DNA from: Axinella damicornis
Taxonomy: Eukaryota; Porifera; Demospongiae; Axinellida; Axinellidae
Assembly: GCA_963931865.1 (NCBI GenBank)
Contig: OZ007513.1
Coordinates: forward strand, 2,559,988 to 2,623,987
Length of the DNA stretch: 64,000 nt
Direction of reading: 5' to 3'
Made by a program: the position numbers and the translations under genes. The notes beneath the pieces are model-generated. The model had not been told where the DNA came from, did not search any database, and saw only the letters and a program-made list of their open reading frames with translations. Every line of letters starts with the position of its first letter. Position 1 is the stretch's first letter. Positions 32,472-45,450 of the stretch are shown piece by piece.

Positions 32472-33797
32472 GAACATTGAGTTGTGTCTTCTAAATTAGT
32501 AGAATGTAGTGAAACAAAGCTCAACTGCGGGGAAGACAAGGTTTACTTGCTGCCACTTAATTTGTGGTTTATCATGCATAACTTGTAGCTCAATTGAGAG
32601 GCGTTGATTTGAATGGCAGGCTTCTGTTATGAATTTTTGGTTAGGCCTAAAGGGGGTGGCTACCTATTGAGTCATTGACTTGTACAACTGCTAGTATACT
32701 GGGGCATGCAGAATCCTTGTAACATTGTTTTACAGCTTGGTAAGCATCAGTGCTGTGAGCTCTGAACCTTCCATATATGGAAGGCACTGAGCTCTTTGAG
32801 GATTAACACAGTGTTGCATGAATTCTACACAAAGTCTGCTATATACAGTGATCTGGCCGAGGCAAACAGGTGTCCTATTATGCTGAGACTACCTCCAATG
32901 CTCATAGCTGATTTACTCGATAAATGCAATTGTGGGGTGAGTCTAAGCAAGTGCACGTGCTGAATTTGTGGCACTACTAGCAAAAGACGTACAGTCAGCA
33001 TCTATTCTGGCCGAAGGTACAAGGAGTTGCCTTGAACGGTCTACTCTGTGCATCATACCTGAGCCTACTGTGTCAACTACGTGAACCTAGTTTACTTAGG
33101 GTTTGGCATACTCATAAATGTGTGGTGGCAGTTGTCACAGCCATGTGTGTCATTCCTCCTTGCTGAGATAATGGCTTGTGGGGGATGGACACTACCTCAC
33201 TATGAAATGGGTACAGACAACCACTACTTGCAGCTGTATAGCCTCAGCCTTTTCCCAAAGCCTCTCCTCACTTTCATCGAAACGATGGAAGAAGGGGTTA
33301 ATTTGTGTGTGCATGGTCTGGGACTCAGAGTACCAAGCTATAAGTATCTACATAGCAAGCAGGTAGCCTTGTTGTAAGGATCATGACTAGTACATCTAGT
33401 TCCCAGGCTTTCTCCCCCCAGCGTTTTTTCACTTGCAGTACTAACGCGGGGAAAGGCTCGTCACTGCTCCATTCTGTAGTTTTACTTGTCAACCTCTAGG
33501 TGGCGTGCACACCTTCCTTAGCAACGTGCAACAATGGTGGATAATGCACTCTATTTGAAACGCATATAGAAAATACTTCAACGATAACAGGAAGTTTGTC
33601 ACTTAATATGGCAGATTTCTATAACTCTAACCACCCTGTTTCAGTGGTGTATGTACGTAGATTGACTATAACCATCCCTAATAAAAACTACACACCGTGA
33701 AACATAAGTTTAGTGCTGGATGACTGACCTTGAGAATCAAGATGTACGTATGCTTTGTTTCAAGGCCAAGTTTGTGGTACGACAAAAAAAAGATTTG

Positions 33798-33838
33798 TTT
33801 ATCTGTCCATCTATCTATCCACTTATCTGTCCATCTAT

Positions 33839-33876
<38 letters not shown>

Positions 33877-33946
33877 GTCTATCCATCTATCAATCAATCT
33901 ATCTATCTATCTATCTATCTGTCTGTCTGTCTATCCGGCTATCTAT

Positions 33947-33988
<42 letters not shown>

Positions 33989-34013
33989 GTCTATCCATCT
34001 ATCTATCTATCCA
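33798..34013. repeat. (TCTA)n microsatellite
   Basis: About 215 bp of ATCT units with TGTC and CATC variants. The repetitive Leu/Ser/Ile/Tyr ORFs over it are artefacts. Confidence 0.95.
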
Positions 34014-34879
34014 TTGCTCTCCAGTAATTGTGCTCTGTTGGTTAGCACAGCACCAACTAAAGTGTACATGTTGGGTTCCAAGTGAACTGCCAATAACTAC
34101 AAATAACTAGCAATTTAAGGGCTAGCCTTCCTGTCCAGGAGCCAAATATGGTTCTCTGATCGGTTAACTTTGGCTGATACAGCCCATTAGGTAATGTGAT
34201 GCAAGTGAGCATGTGCAGCATTTTCAGTTCCCGGATGCAAAGTCACACGGAAAGTCATGCCCTATACCATATCTGGGCCAACATGATACTCACATGGAAT
34301 GAAATGATACCGTCAGACAATAAAATGTGACAATGATATTGTGTTCCTTCCATCCACTCCACCGCCAGTAGTGTAGTACTCTACTGTGCAACTAGCACCT
34401 GTGGATTAAACAACCTGACAAGTCCCCCTACACAGCACTGTACCATAAACAGCATTCGTCACTAAAGAAGCTAGAGCACTGAGGGAGAGTGGTTTCTCGG
34501 ATTACTTGTCCAAGATCCTCCATTGGTGCATGTGCATAAGTATGGCCTACACAAAAAAGGACCTTCATTACGTAAGCTGGGAATTACAAATTACTGCATG
34601 ATTGTCTATTAGATCGATTGTGTGCATGCTCACAGGCAGGAAGTCCATATGCCACGTAAACGGCAAATTGCACACTGCACACTCTCTCATCAGTGCACAT
34701 GTGCCAAATCTGAACTGAATCTTGGACAAGCAACCTTAAAACTTCAGTAGCAAGAACGGAGGTGAAAGGCTTCGGAGATCATGACAAATCATGGGATGAA
34801 ATAATTATGTCAGACTATTTTAGCATCACTAGTTTGGTCACATGACCGAGTGACCACACCCACTGATTTGAGTAATTAC

Positions 34880-37387
34880 CTTGTGTTTTAGTTTGGTGTT
34901 GGCGGAACTCGGTGGATGTGGGTGACGGCCACTTCCGGGTTTCAAGTCTGACTGGAGTGGTTTCGGAACAACCACGCTGAGAGGAGCTGGCGGTTGACGC
35001 TGGGACCTGCCCATTGTGGCAGCAGAGATCTTTGCCTGTAGTTGTGGAGTGGTGTTGCTGTGAGGGGGTGCTTGGTGATCTAGTTGCTGTGACAACGCCG
35101 AGTGGGGTGCGAGTGGGGCTGTACCAATGGCCGCTGGTGGCAACTGAGTGTACATACAAGGGAGAAACAAGAGAGCTCTGACAGCATACACAAGAACTGC
35201 AATCACAAGAAACTGCATAGGGCTTCATTATTTTTGCCAGGGAATAATTAAATGGGTTGAAAAAGAGAACATCTGTTCATGACATAAACCCAATGTGCAG
35301 GGTCCCAATTTCTCCACCCAATGGGATTTCATTCAACTTTTTTTTTTTAGTTACCGTGGTTACGGACTCATGCAACTGCACTTGTTGAAATTCTTTCTGG
35401 GCATACATAGCCGCTGCAGTACCTACGTATGTACTCTGATTCATATCCAGATAGAATATTTTGCAACAGGAAATTGCAGTCTATGAATACACTGAAGCTT
35501 TTCATACCTGCCCAGACCATCAATGACATCACCTGAGAGCTGTGACCCAACTCTCAGTGACTCCTTTTCATGGTCCACACCCACACACACAGATGACTTA
35601 GAGACAAAGCACCCAGGACGTAATCATTGGATGAAAAGCCACTTCGGTCGTCCCACATCCTACCTCTAGCTACACAAACTTTGGTTATCTTTAACACATA
35701 CCACAGATGTCTGGCAAACCTACAGCTGCATGCCGCTACTCCACCCAAACACAGTATATAGCATTACACAAGGAACCGTGCAGAACGCAAATAAATAGTT
35801 GGATCAGGTTCTAGCTTCTTTATAGATTTATAGTTTCATGTATGCAAGCTGTCTGTGCCAGTTTGGGCGAAGGTTCGATATCAATCTGAGGGGTCACTGG
35901 TAGATCGAGGCAGAAATCAAATTTCCATGGCAGTTGGTACCGGGATTCAAGAATATAGTTCGACTCAAAGCACCGACAAACTGGTACATAGTCTTTTTTG
36001 TTCGACTGTGAGAGTTGGATCACTATAGACAGATGGTACACACAGTCTTGGGCAATTCCCACAATTAAGGTTACGGGATACTCGTGCGCGCGCCGTCCGA
36101 AATGTATAGGGAAATGCATACTTAAGCTCGCTAACCAAAAATCTCGAGTACGAAGAGCGTGAGCAACTTGATTCTGGCGGTGGAGGTGCGCTGTCACAAG
36201 GTGCAGGGCATGACGGAAGCTTTATTTGATAGCATAATCCTTGGCAAACTTATATGCTGTGTCGCTCGAGAAAAGCGGTAAATACGGCTTTTTGGTGAAC
36301 TGAACTGCTCGTTTTTGCACGGCTATACAGCGTATCCGTAAAAGCTTCCGTCATGCCCTGCATCTTGTGACAGCGCACCTCCACCGCCAGAATCAAGTTG
36401 CTCACGCTCTTCGTAGTCGAGATTTTTGGTTAGCGAGCTTAAGTATGCATTTCCCAATACATTTCGCACGGCGCGCGCACGAGTATCCCGTAACCTTAAG
36501 TAGTTAACATATGGAGAGACATGGTTCCTTTCTCAAACAGCACTTGTTGGCTTCAAGACAAATTTACAACAGATGGACAGCGCTTGTTTACTTCAGGACA
36601 GATTTACTGATGGACCATTTTTTCTCCATAATCACATGTTGTATGCACACAAACACACACACACACAGATGGACAGACACATACACGTTTTGCATCTGGG
36701 AGGTTGCACAATTACAAATTGATAATCATCCAGCAACTAAAGCAAATCTGATTCCCCATTGAACTCCTGCATTCCACTAACTGCAGAAAATGGAGCCTTT
36801 GCAACAACTACCACACACGTACGAATCTGCCTGCATAGAGGGTCACCGATTCTCAAAAATGGTATGCAGGAGTTTTACCACAAAAATGTTTGACTTGCTC
36901 TAAGACACAATGGGATCGATGCTAAACCTCTACCATACTCCTCACCAGCTTCATTACAGGTCAAGCAACACTCAGTCCATTGCCACCCTCCTAGCATGAA
37001 CATCCTTACAATAGAATTTACATTTCTCCTTCCTTATTTTTCAGTAGTAGCAGATCTCAAAAGCTGATAGACAGCACTCCCCCAGCTTCAGTGGCCAATA
37101 TGTTTTGTTTGCAATTATCATAATCGACTTACCACTGGTTCGCCTGGGCCAAATTGGACAGAGGGTGACACAGCATACAAGCTAAAGCTGCAATCGGGGT
37201 ATGCATACGATGAGTGACCATCCGGGTATGCATACGATGTGTGACCATCCGGGTATGCATATGAAGAGTGACCATCCGGGTACGCATACGATGAGTGACC
37301 ATCCGGGTATGCATATGATGAGTGACCATGATCATAGTCCTGGCAATATTGTTGCGGGTAGTAGCAGCCGTACGGATAGTAGTTCAT
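34880..37387 (-). CDS. Tyr-rich/Gln-Pro-rich protein (partial)
   Basis: Exons with good splice sites are 37133..37387 (85 codons, ends GTAAGT), 35355..35413 and 34880..35143 (88 codons, ends GTAATT). The first codes MNYYPYGCYYPQQYC, then five nine-residue repeats of the DGHSSYAYP type. The second codes AMYAQKEFQQVQLHESVTT. The third is Gln/Pro/Ser-rich and ends in ANTKLKHK. Exons two and three join in phase 0. The first ends in phase 0 but the second starts in phase 1, so an unseen exon probably lies between, or a second acceptor (CCCAG before AAAGAA) is used. The C-terminus is missing. The Tyr-rich repeats look like a prion-like, low-complexity domain of an RNA-binding protein, which is inference; no RNA-binding domain is visible. 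It sits directly 3' of SF3A1 on the same strand. Confidence 0.6.
36069..36495. mobile_element. TTAA-flanked foldback element (piggyBac-like MITE)
   Basis: Inverted repeats of about 155 bp start GGTTACGGGATACTCGTGCG on the left and end in the complement on the right, with a roughly 120-bp unique centre. TTAA flanks both sides (36065..36068 and 36496..36499). TTAA duplication is typical of piggyBac-type elements. No transposase is present. It lies in an intron of the Tyr-rich gene. Confidence 0.8.
37196..37330 (-). repeat. 27-bp coding minisatellite
   Basis: Five units of 27 bp (TGAGTGACCATCCGGGTATG core on the plus strand) encode the nine-residue repeats of the Tyr-rich protein. The period is a multiple of three and the units are nearly identical, so copy number may vary between individuals. 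Confidence 0.85.
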
Positions 37388-38499
37388 GGCTAGTGACGGC
37401 CTAAGCATCCAGGACTCCGAGAGAATTGAAGTGCCTTTGCATACTAACTTTATACTGGCATGTACTAAGCACAACAGTGGAATCCTAATGATAGACAAAA
37501 CTAGATTATCTGAGGAGGTGATAAGTGGAACTGATTTTCACAAATCAGCAATCAGCAAAGGAATGTGCCAGACATGTTTTCACAGCAGAAATAGATGCTA
37601 ATTGCAAAGCCTTAGCACTATCCTTCACGGCTAGCATGTTCTTGCAGTTCTCGTCGACGCACCACAACACTATATCTACACTCTCGTATTGTGAGCTAAA
37701 TTCGATCCTACATGCTGTAAGTGAACTTGTAGCAAAAGCTATATTTCACAATACAACGCTAATAGCAGTAGTTCACAACTGTAGCATGGAAGTGAGCGCA
37801 ACTGTCCTAAATACACGCTCGCTGCAGCCTTAAAGGACCAGGTATGCGTCCCAGCTGGTCTTGTGTACATTCATCCTAAAAAGTCAACTCTGCAAGCATG
37901 CTGCAATGCACTTCAAAAAGGAGCTGAAACAAGCACTAGGCCATGAAACACGAGAGGATAATACCTTATAATTCAGCTACAGGCTTGCTGATGGAGTCAT
38001 AGCTAACAGTATTCATACACACCCTGACCTCTGGTCAGACTCTAGACATTGTGACTGCCTCTACACTTTCAATATGGTGCACACAATTGGAGAAGGGTAC
38101 ACAACCTCCAATTCATGTAGCAGCAAAATTGCTGGACAATTAGCTGTGAAGACGTGCGCTAATCTGAGGTAGGTCATCTGTGCGCACACACTCGCCACCA
38201 ATGCCAGTCCCCGCCCAACGACGATCTGCTATCACTTACATGTTCTCTTATCTGTCTCCTACTCACTTCTCTCTGGTTGCTGGCAGTTGCTGTCTTGTGC
38301 TCCGGGGCTTTCTTGCTTCGGCAGAACTGGTTGCATCGCATCTCGGAAAAATACTTAGTGCGTTCGCGTCGGGTAATCTCTGCGTCCCATGCAAGAGATC
38401 AGCAAACCGGATCGATTCACATGGGGCGATCACAGACTCAAGGACGCTTGCTTGCGGCTCTTCTAACCCCCAAGCACTGCAACCTGCCAATCATCACCT

Positions 38500-38660
38500 C
38501 CCGCAAGCTCAAGTATTTACCAGCTCCAAACGCGCGGTCGTGATCAGGATGACGTCATAGGGGTATCCCGACGTCGATCATCATATTTCCGGTCGACATC
38601 GAGCATACGCCCTTTTGCACGTTCCATTGTGGGTTTTGCTGTCACGGCAGCACTCGATCG
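38500..38660. promoter_or_regulatory. CpG-rich promoter candidate with CRE
   Basis: A perfect CRE palindrome TGACGTCA is at 38550..38557, and an ETS-like CCGGAAAT (minus strand) is near 38585..38592. CpG is denser here than around it. On the minus strand a short ORF (MERAKGRMLDVDRKY onward, 27 codons) and a GTAAAT donor-like site near 38510..38520 could mark a 5' UTR exon for the Tyr-rich gene. This rests on motifs only. Confidence 0.35.
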
Positions 38661-38844
38661 GCCATGCTGCCGGGCTGAGTGTACTATGATTTCAAGCAAG
38701 GAGCACGCATACGTTGCAGAACCACCAAGAAAGTCAACTTTGGTATTTGTACAAGAGACACTGTTAAAACAAAAATCTGTTGTTCTACACATAATTATGA
38801 ACACAAAGCTAAGTGGGTCCTGCTATTGTAATGGTATACTGATG

Positions 38845-38946
38845 TCACTTCTTCCGCCCTCCTCTCTCCTTCAGTCCCAGAAGCACGGTGGTGGCGCTGG
38901 TGATGTTATAGAAACCCAGGGAATTGGAGTCTTTGATGAAGGTGTT
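38845..38946 (-). CDS. SF3A1: SF3A1, last coding exon
   Basis: After a CTCCACAG acceptor, 33 codons run to a TGA. They encode N-T-FIKDSNSLGFYNITSATT, then VLLGLKERGGRKK. This matches the C-terminus of splicing factor 3A subunit 1 (FIKDSNSL and LKERGGRKK are near-invariant). The exon covers the second half of the C-terminal ubiquitin-like domain, which contacts U1 snRNA stem-loop 4 during spliceosome assembly, plus the basic tail. It starts in phase 0 and joins exactly to the exon at 63015..63086, with the same spacing as other SF3A1 proteins. SF3A1 is part of the U2 snRNP SF3a complex in the nucleus. Confidence 0.9.
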   Translation of the reverse strand, partial: NTFIKDSNSLGFYNITSATTVLLGLKERGGRKK

Positions 38947-40296
38947 CTGTGGAGAGGCAAAAACAAATGAAGTGTAGAAATGCAGGTAAGCCCACAGGAA
39001 GTGAAATAATTTCAAAGGCCATATCCAGCATGTGGATCCTAAAACCGACATAAAAACTGAATGAGCAAGTCAAGCCGGCTGTACTGTATTGTAAGACACG
39101 AGTGACTTGTAACCAAGAGGTTAATGCATTTGACTGTGGGCCAACTTAGTCCCAGGTTCGAATCACATTTATTGTTTCTCAGGTAACCCTCCTCCGGTTA
39201 GGTAAAATTAAGGTTGAGGTAAAATTAAACACCTTCACTAAAAGTTTGACCTAAGCTCACTTACAGTGCTTTGCAGTGTTTCAGTTAGCAGAGTGTCAAC
39301 CAATCAGCGGTCAGAACTCACACTGTTCTGCAATTTGATTGGCTAATACCGTTGGCGCTGTTGTAACTGGAGGTTGCACAGCGCTGTAATGGCTGATTTT
39401 TCTCAGACAAAGCAAGCTATTCCTTCGCTTGAGAATGATAAATACTCAGCGCAGCGGCTGAAGCCCACACACTCATTTCAGGTAGCTGTAAACCAAAGTA
39501 CTACTATACGGGCTAGGATTGACATAAGGGCGCGCAACTGTAAACCTAGGATTGACATAAGAGCGCGCAAACGTAAAACCTGGGATCTCATTGAACACCT
39601 GTAGCATAATCACTGGTTCTTGTATTTACTACAACTTGCCACTTAGCCTACTTTGCGGCTGGAGTCTAATGCAGTAACGTTGCTAAGGGGAGTTGCTACT
39701 AATGGGTGCAGCTTGGTTTGGAGCACTGTCATGGCTGCTGTCTATCCATCCTTCAAGCAATTGCAACAACCAAACCCTTTGGTACGTTTCGGATGGGGCC
39801 TGAGAACGAGGCTACTTTGGTACATGGACTCCAATACCAATTATTGCAGAACACCATTATTAGAGTAATATGACCCACTATGCTTCACTAGATACGTAGT
39901 TCAGGACACCATGTTTTTGACTATCATGCTAATTTCTAGAGTCTAAAACACTGATAGCTACCACGAGCATCTAGAAGAAAATTTGTGCCGTTAATTATCA
40001 CTACCCTACAAAATGACAACTAAAGCATGAGTAAAGATGTCAAAACACCACTTCCCCAATCCACACTTGATTTAAATACTGAGTGAAGATAGTCTTGCTG
40101 TGGTACGTGAAATCTGCTGTTGGTCATTCAGATGCCTACAGGATCGGATCGCTGTCTTTGTCAGTACCTGCCCAAGCAATCGCTGGGGTGAATGAAGAGG
40201 TGCAGTGTAGACAGCCACTGGAAGCGACAATAAAAAGAAACTGGTGTCCGTATCAAAGGTCTAGCTAGCTCAACCCTCCATTCCGCAAGTGCCAAG

Positions 40297-40390
40297 TATG
40301 CCGGCATTGCAGCAGCATGATGAAGCTGCTTGCAGCAGCAGCATGATGAAGCTGCTTGCAGCAGCATGACGAAGCTGCTTGCAGCAGCAT
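40297..40390. repeat. GCAGCATGATGAAGCTGCTT tandem repeat
   Basis: About four units of 25-30 bp, each able to pair GCAGC with GCTGC. Confidence 0.75.
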
Positions 40391-41221
40391 GGCATTAACC
40401 ACAGCTACGTGTCTAATCTACCCTCTTTAGTAGAAATTTAGCTAGTACACTGGTACTTCTACTTGAAATCTGCTTGCCAATATTTATTTTGCATTCATTT
40501 GCACTTATACAGTTCACTGCAAACGAACGAAAACGTGTACACCAAGCCAAACTGTCATACCTAGACCACTAGTTCAATAGACATGATTGGCTAGCAAGGT
40601 GGTATCATGTGCCACTTAGGACTATCAAGTTACGTTAGAGTGTACTTGTGGTAATTTGCACAAGGCAAATTCCCTACTACAAACTTTCACTGAGCCAAGA
40701 TTGCAATTACCTTTCCAAAGTAGCTGCATCATGCGTGAACAATGTTGAGTGTAATGCGTAACATGTACCATGAGAAGTTTCATGAGTCTGCTGGTAATTC
40801 CTACATATGTAAGAGTGATAAGTATATAGGTATACGTACTTGCATTGTAGTGGCGACAGGGGACAATATGAACATTGAAGGGAAAGGACTGATGGTTCCG
40901 TGTGTTATAAAAACCCCTTGAGAGGCTGACTGTTTGCTAAGCTAAAAGCATTAACCATAAATTTCACACCAGCTTTTCTAAAAGCCACAAAATTAACGAT
41001 ACGCAATATACTGAGAACATGTACTTGAATTGACTCAGACATATTCTAGAAGATGCTTACCACAGGTTTAAATGAGTGAACTTACCTTATGTAAGGGTTT
41101 AAAGAGGGAGGAGAGCATTTTAGTGAGAGTCAACAGTAGGGATGCTAACAGCATTTTGATTTAGTTACAGTACATTTGCTATAAGGATTTAGTTAGTTAG
41201 AGCTACATATAGTTAGGAGAG

Positions 41222-41318
41222 AATTTAGCTCCGTTTGCCGAGCTAAATCACTGAGGGGCCACAGGCAAACATAACTACGTTCGCCGAGCTAAATCACTGA
41301 GGGGCCACAGGCAAACAT
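41222..41318. repeat. Tandem duplication, about 50 bp
   Basis: The block GCCGAGCTAAATCACTGAGG followed by GGCCACAGGCAAACATA occurs twice in a row. Confidence 0.8.
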
Positions 41319-41991
41319 AGCCTCGTCCCCAGGCCTTCGCTACCTCCAGTCCTTAACCGCTTGCAGTCTGCAATCACAGAGGAGGATGGACTGGAAGATT
41401 TGGCCATGCAGGTGATTTAGGCAAGACAAAAGCTAGAAGAAACGTAGGGGGTGGTGGCCAACAGTAAGGGTTAATTTGATTGTGCGTGGGTGTGCTGGGA
41501 ATCAAAGCAGGGAACAAAGGTACTTCAGCACTGTAAGCAACGAAAGGTTGGGCGAGGATGAGATATCAGATATCACTGAGCAGATTCACAGTAAGTTCCT
41601 TACTACAGGACTAGGAAGTTGTGGATAGGTAAATTTCACTGCTTCCTACTGGCGAGTTAATGTAACTATTTGGGTTTTAGAGGTCTCAATTTGGGAAGGA
41701 AGGCTAGCAAGTGTAGGAAGACCGGGTTTTGATTCCTGTGCAAATTATACACATAGGATATCAGGAAATGAAGCAGTTCAAAGGTGTTCAATTGTTGTTC
41801 TGCCAGCATGTGAGGTACATACAATACCCACACGAGCAGTGTGGTGCCAACTACGTACAATCCAAAAGACTCTGCTAGCCTACGAATGGTCAAACTAGTC
41901 AATCTGGGGGGCTACATTTGGCTTCAGACAGGAAGTGAGAGTGCTTAATTGCTATAAGAATATGACGTCCTCACGTATAGCACTGAATCAT

Positions 41992-42054
41992 CCCAGAGGA
42001 GGTCTGACACAATGATGTCACAATCAGTGACATCATCGTGTCGGACCTCCTCTG
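41992..42054. repeat. 28-bp inverted repeat with short loop
   Basis: CCAGAGGAGGTCTGACACAA... pairs with ...TTGTGTCAGACCTCCTCTGG-like sequence on the right with about two mismatches, around a 7-nt loop. The stem includes TGATGTCA. Confidence 0.75.
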
Positions 42055-45000
42055 GACTCCTCCCTCAGTAGCACAAACCTGGGCCCAATGACATCAACTG
42101 CTGTTATCACCAAAGAAGCCACTCGAAGTTGTACTTTGGTACGTATGTGTACTGCGGCAGTGGTGGAGAACAGTTGGTTTTGTACGTAGTTGCAAGCTCA
42201 TGTACAACCACAACAGATCAGAGCGGCTGGGTGCTGTACATGCAATGGATGTGCACTAAGTGTTTCAAAACTGTTCCCTTGAGGTTTACAAACACTTGGC
42301 CACACATCCTCAGGCCTAGGGCCCATAAACCAAACACAAACTCAGAGGTGGTGTATAATACATCCAGACATCATTGCCTCAGTCCGGCTTTGACGGACTA
42401 AACTGAGCTGGCTACGGCAATCATAGGCTTAGGTTATTCTCAGAGGCCTCAACATCCTTGGCTGGGACAGTTGAGTCCCAATTGTCACTCGAGTTTACAT
42501 AACCAGCAGATGAACTTCAAACCCAGATCTACCACTTGTACCACAAGCTACTTTGGGTTGTACTACCAGATGGACATTACGTAAGATGAAAGAAGCTAGT
42601 GTGTTTCAGCTGCAACTTCCAATTACAATCACATGCATATGATTTTAGTTCAGCCATTGTGTTCCACACACATCACCATACGGGACTGCTAACACTCAGG
42701 TGATATTCATGCACATGTTCATGTGATGAATCACAGCATTCACTTCCGTACAAGAATGAGTGTGTAAACTCTTGTCATGCCTGCTGAATGGGGGTTTCCC
42801 CAACTTGTCATCATAACATGTGACTCAACCAATGCAAGAGAGGACTAATTTAGGCTTAACTATGCTTGAGCACAACAAGTTAATTAAATGGCATGGCATC
42901 CAATATGCTACAATGGCTATTAATGTACAAATGCACAAACAACCATCCTTATGGTCATAAACAGAACCAAGTCCGGCAAACTGAGCCCATAGTATACACA
43001 TACAAAATGTTAACTGTAAAGTATGAGCTCAAAAAATAAGATAATTACGCAGTTGGACTTCACGTGATTAGCACAGAGTGCATTATTATGCCATAAATGT
43101 CTGACCAATCAGAAGGCTAGAATCAGCATCTGGATAGGAAGTGCAAGTCCTTATATCACTAGTTATTAATAATAATCATCTCTTATGCCCATACATAGCT
43201 ATGCCAGGGAATCTATCACCTCACGTGTCAATGTTTCAATTCCTGTTTCCAATTGTTAATTAACCCTAACTGATAACCATCTCTTAGTGCTTTAGCAATA
43301 GCAGAGAACGTATCACTTTACATATCACTTTATGCGTCAACGATTTCAATTCCTGTCTCCAACTAGTCAGCTGAATTCCTGCTTCCTCACTTCCTCCATC
43401 AACATCAGATTACGTCATGCCTTCCACAGATAATTAACAGGGTTTGACTTAATGATGTTCGAATTAGTGAAGGTCTACTTCACTAGTACGAACATCACTA
43501 ACTGTTGCAAATCTGAACAGATGTTTGAGAGGATACAACGGTTATACATATGCGTCCAATAATGATTTGTCGTTTGCATGATCAACTATAGCATCCTCTA
43601 GCAAGCAAGCCTTGAAGCGAGCTCAGTGTTAAGCAAGCAAAGATGCATTCACTTAATCAGCTGGAGAAGAAATCCTATACTGTGCAGTGCGAGGAGCAAG
43701 TGTTCAGTAATCCGAAGTATTCATTAGTTCGAACACTCATAAATGCGTGTTAGGATTAGTGATGTGGTTCAATGCATGAAATCCTTAGTGGAACTAGAAC
43801 GCAGGACCTCTAGGATCCCACCATATATGGCTATCCAAAGCACCAGAGTAGGATCCACAACTATTTGGTGCTACTGGCTTGTGGATTTGCTTGTTTAAAA
43901 GGCCTCGCAATTTGTAAACAAAAAGGAGTTATTTGTTTACTTCCTCCAACGTTTACTCTAACCAGCTTCAACGAACCCACACTTACAATAATTCAAGCCA
44001 GAAACACCACAAGATGAGCTTCCATATAAGGAAGTGCACAATATGGCTATTGTCCAAACCACTCCATATGTAGTCTCACAGGAGTTCAGTTTAGTGGTTA
44101 TAGTAATGGATGGCCTGAGCTGTTACAGCAAGGTACGTAAGGTACCAGGTATATAAGTACCCACATTGCTAGCAGGGAGTGAGGTGTGTACACAGTATGC
44201 CGAACAGGAACTTGCAAACAGACATTCCGTAAAAAATCGATTGTCAAGCTCTTGTGATACTTCGAGCCTACGTAATATGGTATGCACCTTTAAAAATAAA
44301 ATGATGCACATTTGTGGAACCACTTCCATCACTGGTTCATTTGTGGCGTATGTAACTCGGAGTCCGACTCAGAAGACTTAAACAAAGCTCCGGAACATCT
44401 GTAAGTGAAGCTTTGGAAAGTCATGTACAAACACGGGTACACAGTGTTCTTTGCAAGAAACCTTATGGAAAATGCTTTTAGAAGAAGCCTTCTGATTTTC
44501 GGATATAATCTTGTCAATTTGTGGCGGAAAGGTTAGGAAAAGGTTGGCGTCATTTTTAATGACATGCACTGTAGATGTCATTGCAAACACACATCACGGA
44601 AAGCAGAAACAGCCTCAGATACCACTGGGTCAATGACTGGCCACAAAATTCAACTGCTTCAAACTCGGGCTTAATTGGGAAGTTATGGATAGCTAAATTG
44701 GATTAGGTCACTGTTCAGTGCTCTATCTTGTGAGTTTATGGAACTGTGTGTGGGTTTGAGGATGGAGACAAGCCTAGGAACAGAGGATGGACTACTGTTT
44801 CATCATGTGAGTTTATGGAAGTGGGTTGAGGGTGGAGACAGCAATGTGGGTTTGAGGGCGGAGACAAGGAGGATGCAGACACATACTCACACCTGAGGCA
44901 TTTAGAAATGAAGTCGTTCAATTGTGTTGCATCGGATCTGTTAGATCCTTTAGACTAATAGTGCAATGCATGTGTACTAAAAACTGTTCCCTTGCCGTTT

Positions 45001-45106
45001 ACAAACACATAGCCTTTGTTATGCTTCATACCCTCAGGCCACCTGCCTATAAACCAAAACACAGACAGTACACTAATGGTAATAGTACTAGTTAATCCAG
45101 CGCTAA

Positions 45107-45450
45107 CTGCATCAGTCCGGCCTTACCGGACTAAACTGAGCTTGCTACAGTGATCATGGGCTTGCTCTTCTCAGAGGCCTAACCATCCTTGACTGCGTCA
45201 GTCTTGCCTTGCCGGACTAAGTTGAGCTTGCTACAGTGATCATGGGCTTGCTCTTCTCAGAGGCCTAACCATCCTTGACTGCGTCAGTCTTGCCTTGCTG
45301 GACTAAGTTGAGCTTGCTACAGTGATCAGGGGCTTGCTCTTCTCGGAGTCCTAACCATCCTTGACTGCGTCAGTCTTGCCTTGCCGGACTAAGCTGAGCT
45401 TGGTACAGTGATCAGGGGCTTGCTCTTCTCAGAGGCCTAACCATCTTTGC
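45107..45450. repeat. 86-bp tandem repeat, four copies
   Basis: Each 86-bp unit contains CAGTCTTGCCTTGCCGGACT and AGAGGCCTAACCATCCTT. A single diverged unit lies at about 42378..42465, and the 180 bp before it match the sequence before this array, so the array arose inside a dispersed repeat. Confidence 0.85.

Larger units (their letters stand above)
28506..34879. other. Intergenic/intronic, no supported gene
   Basis: The missing 5' exons of the zinc-finger gene and 3' exons of the Tyr-rich gene may lie here, but I could not pin any down. Visible items are a duplicated block near 28740..28910, a foldback element near 29605..29725, a tandem 27-bp duplication near 30095..30150, a poly(G) run at 31005..31023, two inverted copies of a dispersed repeat, and a TCTA microsatellite. 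Confidence 0.4.

Noticed and set aside
39101..39170. tRNA-like segment with AACCAAGAGGTTAATGC and GGTTCGAATC words
   Set aside because: The words look like A and B boxes, but the T stem does not pair (CCAGG against CACAT) and no acceptor stem forms. At best it is a degraded tRNA-derived SINE head.
44378..44590. 70-codon minus-strand ORF with plausible composition (HVIKNDANLFLTFPPQIDKI)
   Set aside because: No clear partner exon, no known motif and overlapping open frames; not enough to call a gene.
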